Assembly: GCF_007713735.2 (NCBI RefSeq)
Contig: NZ_VMNW02000013.1
Coordinates: forward strand, 1-64,000
From: Amycolatopsis acidicola
GTDB lineage: Bacteria > Actinomycetota > Actinomycetes > Mycobacteriales > Pseudonocardiaceae
Direction: 5' to 3'
DNA: 64,000 nucleotides
In this document: positions 37,979 to 46,501 of the stretch, in pieces
How positions within the stretch are numbered: position 1 is the stretch's first letter
How the letters are laid out: the number at the start of each line of letters is the position of its first letter
Program-made: the position numbers and the translations under genes
The notes under the pieces: model-generated
Databases searched by the model: none
Told to the model about the DNA's origin: nothing
What the model saw: only the letters and a program-made list of their open reading frames with translations

Positions 37979-38974
37979 CTATTTCCTGCGAACGAGAAGC
38001 CAGATGAGGTAGGGCGCGCCGAGCACCGCGGTCACGAGCCCGACCGGGATCTCCCAGGCGAACAGGCTGCGCCCGATCAGGTCGGCGCTCTGCACGAGCA
38101 ACGCGCCACCAAGCGCCGAAGCGAGCAGCGGCGGGCGGGAGCCGCGGGTGAGGCGGAGCATGATCTGCGGGACGACGAGCGCCACGAACGCAACCGGCCC
38201 CGCGGCCGCGACGGCCGCCGCGGTCAGCCCGACAGCGAGCCCGAGGCTGCCCAGCCGGGTCGCCTGCACCCGCACGCCGAGCGCGGTCGCCACGTCGTCG
38301 CCGAGCTGCGTCACCCGCAGAACCCGGGGCAGCAGCACGGAAAACGGCAGCAGGACCACGGCGAGCACGGTCAGCGGCAGTGCCTGGTCCCAGGTGCGCG
38401 AGTTGAGCGAGCCGGCCAGCCAGACCACGGCCTGCGCGGCGTTGTTGATGCTCGCGACGACAAGCAGCCAGGACGTGATCGCGGTGAGCACCGCCGCCGC
38501 GCCGACGCCGATCAGGATCAGCCGGTAGCCGTCCACCCCGTTGCGCCAGGAAAGCCCGTAAACCGCCCCGGCCGCGAGTAGTCCGCCGATCAGCGCCGCG
38601 GCCGGGATGCCCAGTGCGGTAAGGGTTCCGGTGACGGCGTAGCTACCGCCACCGAACACGATCACCGCCACCGCACCCGCCGAAGCGCCCGCCGTCACCC
38701 CGATGAAATCGGGAGTGGCCAAGGGATTCCGCGAGATCGTCTGCGTCAGCGCGCCGGCCATGGCCAGGCACGCGCCCGCCAGGCAGCCGATCACCGCGCG
38801 CGGCAGCCGCAGGTCCAGGAAGATGTGCCGGTCCAGCCGGGTGCCGCCGCCGAACAGCAGTTCCGGCAGCTGCCGCACGGCCAGCGGGTATTCGCCGAGA
38901 GCGATGCCGAACGCGGTCACGGCGAGGATCGCGACGAGCGTCGTGACGCAGATCGTGGTGGTCCGTGCGATCAC
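37979..38974 (-). CDS. FecCD iron-siderophore permease, second subunit
   Basis: 331 residues from the GTG at 38974, which overlaps the stop of the first permease gene by four bases (GTGA). It has about nine or ten membrane helices and FecCD signatures: LRLPRAVIGCLAGACLAMAGALTQTISRNPLATPDFIGV, followed by GPVAFVALVVPQIMLRLTRGSRP. It forms a heterodimer with the other permease, imports ferric siderophore and couples to an ATPase that is not encoded in this cluster. Confidence 0.92.
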   Translation of the reverse strand: MIARTTTICVTTLVAILAVTAFGIALGEYPLAVRQLPELLFGGGTRLDRHIFLDLRLPRAVIGCLAGACLAMAGALTQTISRNPLATPDFIGVTAGASAGAVAVIVFGGGSYAVTGTLTALGIPAAALIGGLLAAGAVYGLSWRNGVDGYRLILIGVGAAAVLTAITSWLLVVASINNAAQAVVWLAGSLNSRTWDQALPLTVLAVVLLPFSVLLPRVLRVTQLGDDVATALGVRVQATRLGSLGLAVGLTAAAVAAAGPVAFVALVVPQIMLRLTRGSRPPLLASALGGALLVQSADLIGRSLFAWEIPVGLVTAVLGAPYLIWLLVRRK

Positions 38975-40011
38975 AGGCGGACCAGCCTGCCGCGCCGCGC
39001 GATGACCATGAAGAACATGCCGCCCAGCACCGCGAGCGTGATCCCCACCTGCACCTCGCCCGCGCCGCCGAGCAACCGGCCGAGGACGTCGGCGAGCAGC
39101 AGCAGAACCGCGCCGCCGAGCGCGGAACACGGCAGCAGCCAACGGTGATCCGGCCCGGTCGCGGCTCGCGCCAGATGCGGCACGATCAGGCCGAGGAAGC
39201 TGACCGGCCCCGCCGCGGCGGTCGCGGCGCCGGTGAGCAGCGTGACGGCGGCGAGCCCGACGAAGCGGCTGCTCGTCACCGACTGGCCGAGCCCGCGCGC
39301 GGTGTCCTCGCCGAGCGAGACGACGTTGAGCGCCCTGGTGTTGAACACCGCGAGCACCAGGCCGAGCGCGAGGAAGGGCAGCACGTCGGCGAGGACTCCC
39401 GCGTCCCGGCCGGAAATCGAGCCGACGGCCCAGCGCCGGTAGACGTCGAGCGTGGTGTGGTCGCTGAGCACGATGATCGACGTGAACGCGGTCAGCAACG
39501 CCGTCACGGCGGCGCCGGCGAGCGCCATCGGCACTGGGCTCAACCGTGCGCTCCCGGCCGCGGTCACGCCGAAAACCGTTGCGGTGGCGACAAGCGCGCC
39601 CGCCAGGCCGAACCACGTCTGCCCGGCCGGGCTGGTGATCGACAGCAGTTGCGAAGCCAGCACGACGGCGAACGCCGCGCCGGCGGTGACCCCGAGCAGC
39701 CCGGGATCGGCGAGCGGGTTGCGAGTGTGGCCCTGCATCAGGGTTCCGGCGGCGCCGAGCGCGATCCCCACGCAGATGCCGAGCAGCGTGCGCGGCAGGC
39801 GGACCTGGCGGACGATCGTCGCGGCTTCGCTCCCGTCGTCGTGCAGGAGCACGTGAATCGCGGTGCCGAAGCCGAGGTGGTTGCTGCCCACGACGAGGCT
39901 CAGCAGCGCCGAGACGAGCACGGCGATCGCGAGGAGCAGGAGGAACAGCGGCCGTCGCGCGCCGTTCGCCACTGATCCGGCCACCGTCACGGCGGAACCG
40001 TCGGCACGCAA
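38971..40011 (-). CDS. FecCD iron-siderophore permease, first subunit
   Basis: 346 residues, TTG start at 40011 chosen because GGAGGGG sits about six bases upstream and the iron box lies 50 bases upstream. Signatures: VRLPRTLLGICVGIALGAAGTLMQGHTRNPLADPGLLGV and GPVSFLGLIVPHLARAATGPDHR. It is the promoter-proximal gene of a three-gene operon (two permeases and the binding lipoprotein). Predicted helices number about nine or ten. Confidence 0.92.
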   Translation of the reverse strand: MRADGSAVTVAGSVANGARRPLFLLLLAIAVLVSALLSLVVGSNHLGFGTAIHVLLHDDGSEAATIVRQVRLPRTLLGICVGIALGAAGTLMQGHTRNPLADPGLLGVTAGAAFAVVLASQLLSITSPAGQTWFGLAGALVATATVFGVTAAGSARLSPVPMALAGAAVTALLTAFTSIIVLSDHTTLDVYRRWAVGSISGRDAGVLADVLPFLALGLVLAVFNTRALNVVSLGEDTARGLGQSVTSSRFVGLAAVTLLTGAATAAAGPVSFLGLIVPHLARAATGPDHRWLLPCSALGGAVLLLLADVLGRLLGGAGEVQVGITLAVLGGMFFMVIARRGRLVRL

Positions 40012-40060
40012 GACACCCCTCCGATCGGTCGTTCCGTCTGCTTTGGGCCGGATGAGTAAC

Positions 40061-40079
40061 TTAACTTAGCCTTGCCTGA
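40061..40079. promoter_or_regulatory. IdeR/DtxR iron box
   Basis: TTAACTTAGCCTTGCCTGA agrees at 14 of 19 positions with the IdeR/DtxR consensus TTAGGTTAGGCTAACCTAA (taking S at the centre), including both TTA and CCT half-site cores. It lies 50 bases upstream of the siderophore permease start and about 90 bases upstream of the divergent PHP-enzyme start. Iron-loaded IdeR would repress one or both directions. Confidence 0.8.
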
Positions 40080-40168
40080 TTTGGAAGCCACTGTGATTCA
40101 GCTTGGCGACACCGGCTGGACGGCTGATCGGTCCGGCGGTTTTACCGGTCTCTGCGAGCGTTCCCGCC

Positions 40169-41710
40169 ATGTGCTTGAACTGTGGGTCCGGTGTTTCGCG
40201 GCGTAATTTCCTGACTGCGGCGGGTATCGGCACCGCGGCCGCGCTCGCGCCGGTCGCCTTCGCCGAAGCGGCCGATGGGCAGACCGAAACGAAGGTGATC
40301 ACCGGGCACTTCGACCCCGGCGTCGCCGACTTCGTCTACCTGCCCGTACAGGTGCCCGCGGGCGTCAGCCAGATCTCCGCGGTGTACAGCTACGACAAGC
40401 CCACGGTGCCCTCGGGCACGCCGGGAAACTCTTGTGACATCGGGGTTTTCGACGCGCGCGGCACGAAACTCGGCGGTGCCGGGTTCCGCGGCTGGTCCGG
40501 CGGGTTCCGGGACAGGTTCTCGATCAGCCGCACCGAGGCGACGCCGGGCTACCTGCCGGGCGACGTCATGCCGGGCACCTGGAACATCGTGCTCGGCCCG
40601 TACCAGGTCGCGCCGCAAGGGATGAACTACCGCGTCGAGGTCACGCTCACCCACGGCACGCCGGGCGAGCCGTTCAAGCCGAACTACCCGCCGCTCAAGG
40701 CGCGCGGGCGCGGGCGCACGTGGTATCGCGGCGACTGTCACCTGCACACCGTGTACTCCGACGGCAAGCGCCTGCCCACCGAGGTCGCCGCCGGGGCGCG
40801 GGAGGCGAAGCTCGACTTCATCACTTCCACCGACCACAACACTTCGTCCTCCCACGGGGTGTGGGGCGAGTTCGCCGGGCCGGACCTGCTGATCATCCTC
40901 GGCGAGGAGGTCACCACCCGGAATGGGCACTGGCTCGCGCTCGGCCTCGAGCCGGGACAGTTCGTCGACTGGCGCTACCGCTCGCGGGACCACGTGCTGC
41001 CCGACTACGCCCGCCAGGTGCACGAATCCGGTGGCCTGACCGTGGCCGCGCACCCCTACTGCCCTTGGGTGGCCTGCAACTTCAAGTTCGGCTACACCGA
41101 CTTCGATGCGGTCGAGGTGTGGAACGGGCCGTGGACCTGGGACGACGACGCCACCGTGTCCACTTGGGACAACAAGCTGGTTGAGTTCGCGCGCGGCGGC
41201 ACCGGCGACTGGCTGCCGGCCATGGGCAACAGCGACGCGCACAACCCGGGCAACGTGATCGGCCTGCCGCAGAACGTGGTGCTCGCCGACGACCTGTCCC
41301 GCGACGCCATCCTCGCCGGGATCAAGGCAGGGCGGAACTGGCTCGCCGAGTCCGCCGCCGTCGACCTCGCCTTCACCGCCACCGGCCCGCGCGGCCAGTC
41401 CGCGGGCATCGGGGAACGGCTCGACGTCGGCACCGACGACAAGGTGTCGGTGCACCTGGACGTCAAGGGTGTCCCGAACGGCACGGTCCGGCTGATCACC
41501 GACGAAGGCCAGATCCTGCAGCAGAGCCTGGACGCGTCCGGCAGCGGTTCGGTGACCTGGCTGACCACGCCGGCCGTCTCGGTCTACGTGCGCGCCGAAG
41601 TACGGCACCCGCAGACCGATGGCACGGCAGGGGCACCGGCGCTTTCGGCCGGGCTCAACTTCGGTGCGATGGCGGCGATGACGAACCCGATCTTCCTCGG
41701 CCGCTCCTGA
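40169..41710 (+). CDS. Tat-exported PHP-domain hydrolase (CehA/McbA-like)
   Basis: 513 residues from the ATG at 40169; a TTG 22 codons upstream is possible but adds sequence before the signal peptide. The N-terminus is a twin-arginine signal (SRRNFLTAAGIGTAAALAPVAFA), so it folds in the cytoplasm with its metals and is exported. After a beta domain, residues about 188-400 form a PHP metal-hydrolase domain: His191/His193 (YRGDCHLHT), Asp222-His223 (STDHNTSS), AAHPY and GNSDAHN. It resembles CehA/McbA-type metallohydrolases (carbaryl hydrolase and phosphoesterases). The substrate is unknown. It starts divergently from the siderophore operon, with the iron box between. Confidence 0.85.
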   Translation: MCLNCGSGVSRRNFLTAAGIGTAAALAPVAFAEAADGQTETKVITGHFDPGVADFVYLPVQVPAGVSQISAVYSYDKPTVPSGTPGNSCDIGVFDARGTKLGGAGFRGWSGGFRDRFSISRTEATPGYLPGDVMPGTWNIVLGPYQVAPQGMNYRVEVTLTHGTPGEPFKPNYPPLKARGRGRTWYRGDCHLHTVYSDGKRLPTEVAAGAREAKLDFITSTDHNTSSSHGVWGEFAGPDLLIILGEEVTTRNGHWLALGLEPGQFVDWRYRSRDHVLPDYARQVHESGGLTVAAHPYCPWVACNFKFGYTDFDAVEVWNGPWTWDDDATVSTWDNKLVEFARGGTGDWLPAMGNSDAHNPGNVIGLPQNVVLADDLSRDAILAGIKAGRNWLAESAAVDLAFTATGPRGQSAGIGERLDVGTDDKVSVHLDVKGVPNGTVRLITDEGQILQQSLDASGSGSVTWLTTPAVSVYVRAEVRHPQTDGTAGAPALSAGLNFGAMAAMTNPIFLGRS

Positions 41711-41713
41711 GGT

Positions 41714-42031
41714 TCACCCGCCGACGAAGGACATCGCCTCCTTCGCGAGCGCGGACCAGTCCACTGTGGACTCCGGATCGAGGTTGAGCCACTCCTTCAT
41801 CGGCTTGCCCTTGTTCGCGTCGAAGGGGATTCCTTCGCCCGCGCCGACAAGTTCGTCGACGCGGGCGGCGGGCAGCTTCACCACGAGCCTGCCCCGGACG
41901 AACATCGCGAAGATCCGGCCGCGCACCTTGAGCGCGTGCGCGCCGAAGCCACGGCCGGGCTGCGGCGGAGTGACCCCCGGCAGGCCGACCAGCTCGTCGA
42001 CGAGATCTTCGAACCGCTCTTCCAGTGACAT
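41714..42031 (-). CDS. TfoX/Sxy N-terminal domain protein
   Basis: 105 residues, a lone TfoX-N domain: GFGAHALKVRGRIFAMFVRGRLVVKLPAARVDELV and a C-terminal EWLNLDPESTVDW. Full TfoX/Sxy regulates competence in gamma-proteobacteria; isolated domains occur widely and are of unknown role in actinomycetes. It starts one base after the ligase stop (same direction), so it is probably translated in the same operon as the ligase. It converges with the PHP gene, with three bases between. Confidence 0.85.
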   Translation of the reverse strand: MSLEERFEDLVDELVGLPGVTPPQPGRGFGAHALKVRGRIFAMFVRGRLVVKLPAARVDELVGAGEGIPFDANKGKPMKEWLNLDPESTVDWSALAKEAMSFVGG

Positions 42032-42032
42032 C

Positions 42033-43544
42033 TCAGCCCTTCAACGTGGCGCGGACGGCGTCGATCGTGTCCGCGTCGGCCGCGTCCTTGTCCGGGCGGT
42101 AGCGCAGCACCCGCGCGAACCGCAGCGCCAGCCCGCCCGGGTACCGGCTGCTGACCTGCGCTCCGTCCAGCTCGATCTCCACCACCAGCTCCGGGCGGAG
42201 GTACACCGTCCAGTCGTCCCGCCGGACCTCCAGCTCCGGGAACGTCTTCGTCTGCCACGCCAGTAGTTCGTCCGTCAGTCCCTTGAACGTCTTGCCCACC
42301 ATGATCGGCGGGCCGCCGTCCGGATCCCGTGCTCCCAGGTGCAGGTTCGACAGGTAGCCCGTGCGCCTGCCGTGCCCCCACTCCGCCGCCAGCACCACCA
42401 GGTCGAGGGTGTGCACCGGCTTCACCTTCAGCCAGGCGCGACCACGCCTGCCCGCCGCGTAGACCGAATCCAGCGACTTGACCATCACGCCCTCGTGCCC
42501 GGCTTCGAGCGCTGCTTCGAGCAGCCCCGCCGGGTCCGCCGGTACGGACTCGCCGGGGATCAGGTGCTCGCCCGCCACCTTGTGCAGCGCGGCGTTGCGC
42601 TCACGAAGCGGCGCGTCCAGCAGGTCGACGCCGTCCAGGTGCAGGCAGTCGAAGAAGTACGGCCGCAGCAGCAACTCCCGCACCTGCTCCTCGCGGGTGC
42701 TGCCGAACCGGCTCATCGTCTCCTGGAACGGCCGCGGCCTGCCGTCGTCGGTCAGCGCGAGCGTTTCCCCGTCCAGCACCACGGAATCGCACGGCAGCCC
42801 GCGCACGAGCTCGACCAGCTCGCCGACGTTCTTCGTGATCTCGCGCAAGGTGCGCGTGTACACGTGCACCTCGTCACCCTGACGGTGCACCTGGATGCGC
42901 GCACCGTCCATTTTGTACTCGACGATCGCCGAATCGTGCTCCGCCAACGCCTCTTCGAGCGATTCGGCAGGCGAAGCCAGCATCGGCCGCAACGGTCGCC
43001 CCAGCGCGAGCCGGAACCCGGCCAGTGCCTCGGCGCCGCCGGTGACCGCCGCGACAGCCGTGACCGGGAGCTGCCCGGAGATCATGAACGCGCGGCGCAC
43101 CGCCTCGCCGGGCACTTCGGCCGCGGCGGCTATCGCGTCGATCATCACCCCTTCCAGCGCACCGTGGCGCAGCTCGCCGGTGAGCAGCCGGAACAGGAAC
43201 CGCTGTTCCTCCTCCGTCGCGGCGGCGAACAACGCGTGCAGCGTTTCGGCGCGGCGCTTCGCCGAGCCGCTGCCCGAGGTGCCCGCGACCTCGCCGAGCG
43301 CCGCGTCCACCTCGGCCACGGTGAGCGCGGACTCCTCGGCCGGTGCCGCGCCCAGCTCGGCCAGCGTGCGCCACCCCGTGCCGATGCGGCCCTGCGTCGG
43401 CTGCCCGGTGAGGAAGGCGACGACAGCGGGCAGCTCGGCAGGGCCGGCCTGGTTGACCAGTTCGGCCAGCGTCGCGATCTTCGCCTTGCGCGAGCGCGTG
43501 GCCGCTAGCGCCGCGGAGGCGTCGACGACATCGGCGAGGAACAT
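42033..43544 (-). CDS. ligB: ATP-dependent DNA ligase (LigB-like)
   Basis: 503 residues from the ATG at 43544. Adenylation-domain motifs: Lys211 in EYKMDGARIQVH (motif I KxDG), YTRTLREITKN, LDGETLAL and GVMVKSLDSVYAAGRRGRAWLKVK (motif IV-V). The N-terminal ~190 residues are a helical DNA-binding domain and the C-terminal part the OB fold. It seals nicks with ATP and resembles mycobacterial LigB (Rv3062); the replicative NAD-dependent LigA would be elsewhere. The size is that of LigB rather than the multidomain LigD. The 5' end overlaps the EamA gene by 40 bases. Confidence 0.92.
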   Translation of the reverse strand: MFLADVVDASAALAATRSRKAKIATLAELVNQAGPAELPAVVAFLTGQPTQGRIGTGWRTLAELGAAPAEESALTVAEVDAALGEVAGTSGSGSAKRRAETLHALFAAATEEEQRFLFRLLTGELRHGALEGVMIDAIAAAAEVPGEAVRRAFMISGQLPVTAVAAVTGGAEALAGFRLALGRPLRPMLASPAESLEEALAEHDSAIVEYKMDGARIQVHRQGDEVHVYTRTLREITKNVGELVELVRGLPCDSVVLDGETLALTDDGRPRPFQETMSRFGSTREEQVRELLLRPYFFDCLHLDGVDLLDAPLRERNAALHKVAGEHLIPGESVPADPAGLLEAALEAGHEGVMVKSLDSVYAAGRRGRAWLKVKPVHTLDLVVLAAEWGHGRRTGYLSNLHLGARDPDGGPPIMVGKTFKGLTDELLAWQTKTFPELEVRRDDWTVYLRPELVVEIELDGAQVSSRYPGGLALRFARVLRYRPDKDAADADTIDAVRATLKG

Positions 43545-44422
43545 GTGGCCATCATGCTCCGGGGTACCGACAATTTCCGAGGGAGCAGGACGAGGGCGAC
43601 CGCGGCGAAGCAGATCACCAGGCCGAGCAGGCCGCTGACGGTCAGCTGCTGGCCGAACATCGCCCAGGCGGCGAGCATGGTCACCGGCGGGGTCAGATAG
43701 AGCAGGCTGGACGTGGTGGTCACCGAGGTGCGCCGCAGGAGCAGCCAATAGCAGCCGTAACCGCCGAACGTGGACAGCACGACCACACACAGCACGGCGA
43801 ACCAGAACGAGCCGGTCATCGGCGGAGCGAGCTGTCCCGTCGCGGCGGCGAGCGTGCCGAACCCGAGCGCGCTGACCACGCACTGCACGACGAGCGAGTC
43901 GGCGACAGGAACCTCCGACGTGGTTCTGCGTTCCAGGAGCGTGGCGCTGACCAGCGCCAGCATCGCGCCGAACGGGAGCGCGTACGCCCACAACGGGGTC
44001 CCCGGATGCCCGGAGACGTCGCCACCGACGACGAGCGCCACGCCCGCGAGCCCGCCGACCAGCCCGGCCCATTGCCTTATGTTGGCGCGCTCACCGAGAA
44101 CGACCTGGCCCAGCGCCGCGGCAGCGATCGGCTGCAGCGCCGCGACCAGCGCCGACGTGCCCGCGGCGACACCGAGGTCCGCGGCCTGGTAGACGCCGTA
44201 CAGATAGCCGCCCTGTGACAGCAGCCCGAGGCCCGCTTGCACCGCGATCTGCCTGGGGCACAGCGAAATCCGCCTTCGCCACAGGAGCAGCAGCACGGCC
44301 GCGAGCACGAACCGCCAGGCCAGCAGGGTGATCGCCCCGCCGGCGGAGGCGCCCAGCGTGGCGCCGACGAATCCGGACGACCACAGCACCACGAACCCGG
44401 CGCCGAGCACGAACGTCCACAT
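43505..44422 (-). CDS. EamA-family exporter
   Basis: 305 residues, ATG at 44422 with GGAGG five bases upstream. It has ten predicted helices in two EamA repeats: FVLGAGFVVLWSSGFVGATLG at the start, and a second half with FGGYGCYWLLLRRTSVTTTSSLLYLTPPVTMLAAW. This is the drug/metabolite transporter superfamily (RhaT/YdcZ-like). It diverges from a TetR gene, and the shared intergenic region has two operator-like dyads, so TetR probably represses it and an inducing ligand is likely a transported compound. The 3' end overlaps the ligase start by 40 bases. Confidence 0.92.
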   Translation of the reverse strand: MWTFVLGAGFVVLWSSGFVGATLGASAGGAITLLAWRFVLAAVLLLLWRRRISLCPRQIAVQAGLGLLSQGGYLYGVYQAADLGVAAGTSALVAALQPIAAAALGQVVLGERANIRQWAGLVGGLAGVALVVGGDVSGHPGTPLWAYALPFGAMLALVSATLLERRTTSEVPVADSLVVQCVVSALGFGTLAAATGQLAPPMTGSFWFAVLCVVVLSTFGGYGCYWLLLRRTSVTTTSSLLYLTPPVTMLAAWAMFGQQLTVSGLLGLVICFAAVALVLLPRKLSVPRSMMATCSSPMSSTPPRR

Positions 44423-44433
44423 CGGACCTCCAG

Positions 44434-44451
44434 GTATACAGATCTGTTTAC
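44434..44451. promoter_or_regulatory. TetR operator-like dyad 1
   Basis: GTATACAGA|TCTGTTTAC is a near-perfect palindrome (8 of 9 pairs) in the gap between the divergent EamA and TetR genes, 12 bases upstream of the EamA start. The core TATACAGATC is shared with dyad 2. Confidence 0.75.
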
Positions 44452-44462
44452 TTCAAGCGCGA

Positions 44463-44480
44463 CTATACAGATCGGTATAC
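44463..44480. promoter_or_regulatory. TetR operator-like dyad 2
   Basis: CTATACAGA|TCGGTATAC (7 of 9 pairs), 29 bases from dyad 1 and ten bases upstream of the TetR start. Binding here would block the TetR gene as well as the divergent exporter. Confidence 0.72.
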
Positions 44481-44489
44481 CCTGGAGCC

Positions 44490-45059
44490 ATGACCACGAC
44501 GCGGACCTTGACCCCGGCGGCGGAGCGGGTGCTCGACGTCGCCGGGAAGCTGTTCTACGCCAACGGGATCCACGCGGTGGGCGTGGACTCCATCGCCGCC
44601 GCGGCCAGGGTGACCAAGAAAACCCTCTACGACCGGTTCGGTTCCAAGGAGGCCCTGGTCGCCGAGTACCTGCGCCGCCGGGACGAGCGCTGGCGCGCCC
44701 ACGTCCTCGAGGTCGTGGCGCGCAGTCCCCGCACGACACCGGCGCGGCGCCCCTTGCTGGTGTTCGACGCGCTCGACGAGTGGATGGCCGCCGAGAACGT
44801 GCGCGGCTGCGGGTTCGTGAACGCGCACGCGGAGCTGCCGGACAGCGAGCACCCCGGCCGCGCGGTGATCAAGGAACAGAAGGAATGGATGCTCGGCTAC
44901 CTGCGTGAACTGGCGGAGGCGGCAGGGCTTCGCGCCGCGGGGAAGGTGGCGGAGTCGTTGTTCATCCTGATCGAAGGGGCGACCGTGGCCGCTTCGCTGG
45001 AGGTCGTACCGGGCGCCGTGTCCAACGCCAAGCGGATCGCGAAGCAGTTGCTGGAATAG
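44490..45059 (+). CDS. TetR family repressor of the divergent EamA gene
   Basis: 189 residues from the ATG at 44490. An N-terminal HTH (ERVLDVAGKLFYANGIHAVGVDSIAAAARVTKKTLYDRFGSKEALVAEYL) is typical TetR; the C-terminal domain carries FVNAHAELPDSEHPGRAV and is ligand-binding. It diverges from the exporter gene with 67 bases between and two dyads of the family type, so autoregulation plus exporter repression is likely. Its C-terminal stretch resembles the TetR_C DUF of many actinomycete regulators. The upstream open frame is not coding. Confidence 0.9.
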   Translation: MTTTRTLTPAAERVLDVAGKLFYANGIHAVGVDSIAAAARVTKKTLYDRFGSKEALVAEYLRRRDERWRAHVLEVVARSPRTTPARRPLLVFDALDEWMAAENVRGCGFVNAHAELPDSEHPGRAVIKEQKEWMLGYLRELAEAAGLRAAGKVAESLFILIEGATVAASLEVVPGAVSNAKRIAKQLLE

Positions 45060-45168
45060 GTCTTTCGGCTTAGCGCGGTTGGCGACCTCGGGCCGACGTG
45101 CGCGCAGCGGTGCCGGCAATAGCGTCTTCTCTGCAAGCGAAGCTGAAACCAACGGGAGAAGACGTCTG

Positions 45169-46302
45169 ATGGCACCCTCTGACCTCCGCCGCGCGGCTCG
45201 CCGGCTGGGCGTACCGGTACTGGCGTCGGCGGCGCTGCTGGCCGGGATGGTCCTGAACACGCCTGGGGCGTCGGCGATTTCGCAGGGCACCGAGGCCCCG
45301 GCCGGTTCGGCCCCCTGGATGGCGACGCTGGCGTTCGCCGGCACCGATCCGCTGACGCGGAGCGGCTACTGCGGCGGAACGCTCATCGCCCCGGACAGGG
45401 TGCTGACCGCCGGGCACTGCGTGCTGGACAAGTCCCCGGCGGACTTCCAGGTCTACCTCGGCGCGGACCGACTCTCGCGGCCCCGGGGCGCCGCGCATCA
45501 GGTGCGGGGCTGGTTCTGGCACCCGGGGTGGCGCAAGATCGACACCAAGGACGGCACGTTCGCGGCCGACGACCTGGCCGTGGTCGTCCTCGATCAGCCG
45601 GTGCGCGGGGTCCGCCCCGCGCGGATCGCGAGTCCCGTCGAGGTTTCCGCGGCAGTGGCGGCCTCGGGCACCGGCACGGTCTACGGCCACGGCAGCACAG
45701 AGCAGACCACCGGGATGACCGACAGGCTGCAGCAGGCCACGATGAAGCTACTTGCGCCGCAGCAATGCGCGCCGAACGTCCCGCAGGATTCCGTGGGGGA
45801 CAACGGCTTCTGCGTCACCGGTGTGCCCTCCGGTTCCGGCGCGGCGGTGCCGAGCATCTGCCCCGGCGATTCGGGCGGCCCGCTGCTGCTGACGACGGCG
45901 GAGGGGCCCGAGGTCGCCGGTGTGCTCAGCGCGCAAAGCGGCGACGGTTGCGACGGCAGCGCGCATCAGGGCGAGTTCATGAACCCCGCCGACTGGCGGC
46001 AGCAGGCCCTGCGCCCGAACCCGGAACTGGCGCCGACGGGAACGCTGCGCATCACCGGAACCGCTGGCCAGTCCCTGACCGCGGAGGTCGGCGGGCTCAC
46101 TCCGGCGTCCGCTCAGGTGGGATACGAGTGGTTCGAGGAGAAGGACGACGGGGACGGCTTCAAGTACAACGTTCCCGTCGAGGGCGCCACGAACCCGAGC
46201 CTCCCCGTGTCCGGCGACCTCGTCGGCAAGCAGCTGGAATGCATCGCCACGTTGACCTCACCGGCGGGTGAGGTGCAGCTGAAGCAGTCCGTCCACACCT
46301 GA
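45169..46302 (+). CDS. Secreted S1 serine protease with C-terminal beta module
   Basis: 377 residues from the ATG at 45169, with GGGAGAAG a suitable distance upstream. A signal peptide (ends GASA at ~36) is followed by a trypsin-fold domain that opens with the ISQGTEAP mature-type N-terminus. His83 (TAGHC), Asp135 (DDLAVVVL) and Ser235 (CPGDSGGP) form the triad. The residue equivalent to trypsin Asp189 is Ser229, so Lys/Arg specificity is unlikely. Residues ~290-377 form a separate beta-sandwich (LRITGTAGQSLTAEVGGL...GYEWFEEKDDG), resembling an Ig-like or carbohydrate-binding module. It is a paralogue of the protease at 48993. Substrate unknown. Confidence 0.88.
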   Translation: MAPSDLRRAARRLGVPVLASAALLAGMVLNTPGASAISQGTEAPAGSAPWMATLAFAGTDPLTRSGYCGGTLIAPDRVLTAGHCVLDKSPADFQVYLGADRLSRPRGAAHQVRGWFWHPGWRKIDTKDGTFAADDLAVVVLDQPVRGVRPARIASPVEVSAAVAASGTGTVYGHGSTEQTTGMTDRLQQATMKLLAPQQCAPNVPQDSVGDNGFCVTGVPSGSGAAVPSICPGDSGGPLLLTTAEGPEVAGVLSAQSGDGCDGSAHQGEFMNPADWRQQALRPNPELAPTGTLRITGTAGQSLTAEVGGLTPASAQVGYEWFEEKDDGDGFKYNVPVEGATNPSLPVSGDLVGKQLECIATLTSPAGEVQLKQSVHT

Positions 46303-46466
46303 GCCGGAGCGTTTCTTCGAAAGGGAACGGCGGATTCTCGGCGACACGGGCATCTCGGCCAGCGCGTACGCCTTCGCGGGATGATGCGTGGACCTCAACC
46401 GGCTGGAGTCGGACCACCTGCCACCGGCGTTGACCGAAAAGTCCTTGCGGCGCCGGTGAAAACCGC

Positions 46467-46496
46467 GTGGGGGCGGCCTGGCCGGGCCGCCCCCAC
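46467..46496 (-). terminator. Hairpin after fumC
   Basis: GTGGGGGCGGCC (46467-46478) pairs perfectly with GGCCGCCCCCAC (46485-46496) across a six-base loop, five bases beyond the fumC stop. There is no T run. The 200 bases between the protease and fumC otherwise hold no gene. Confidence 0.82.
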
Positions 46497-46501
46497 CGGC
46501 G

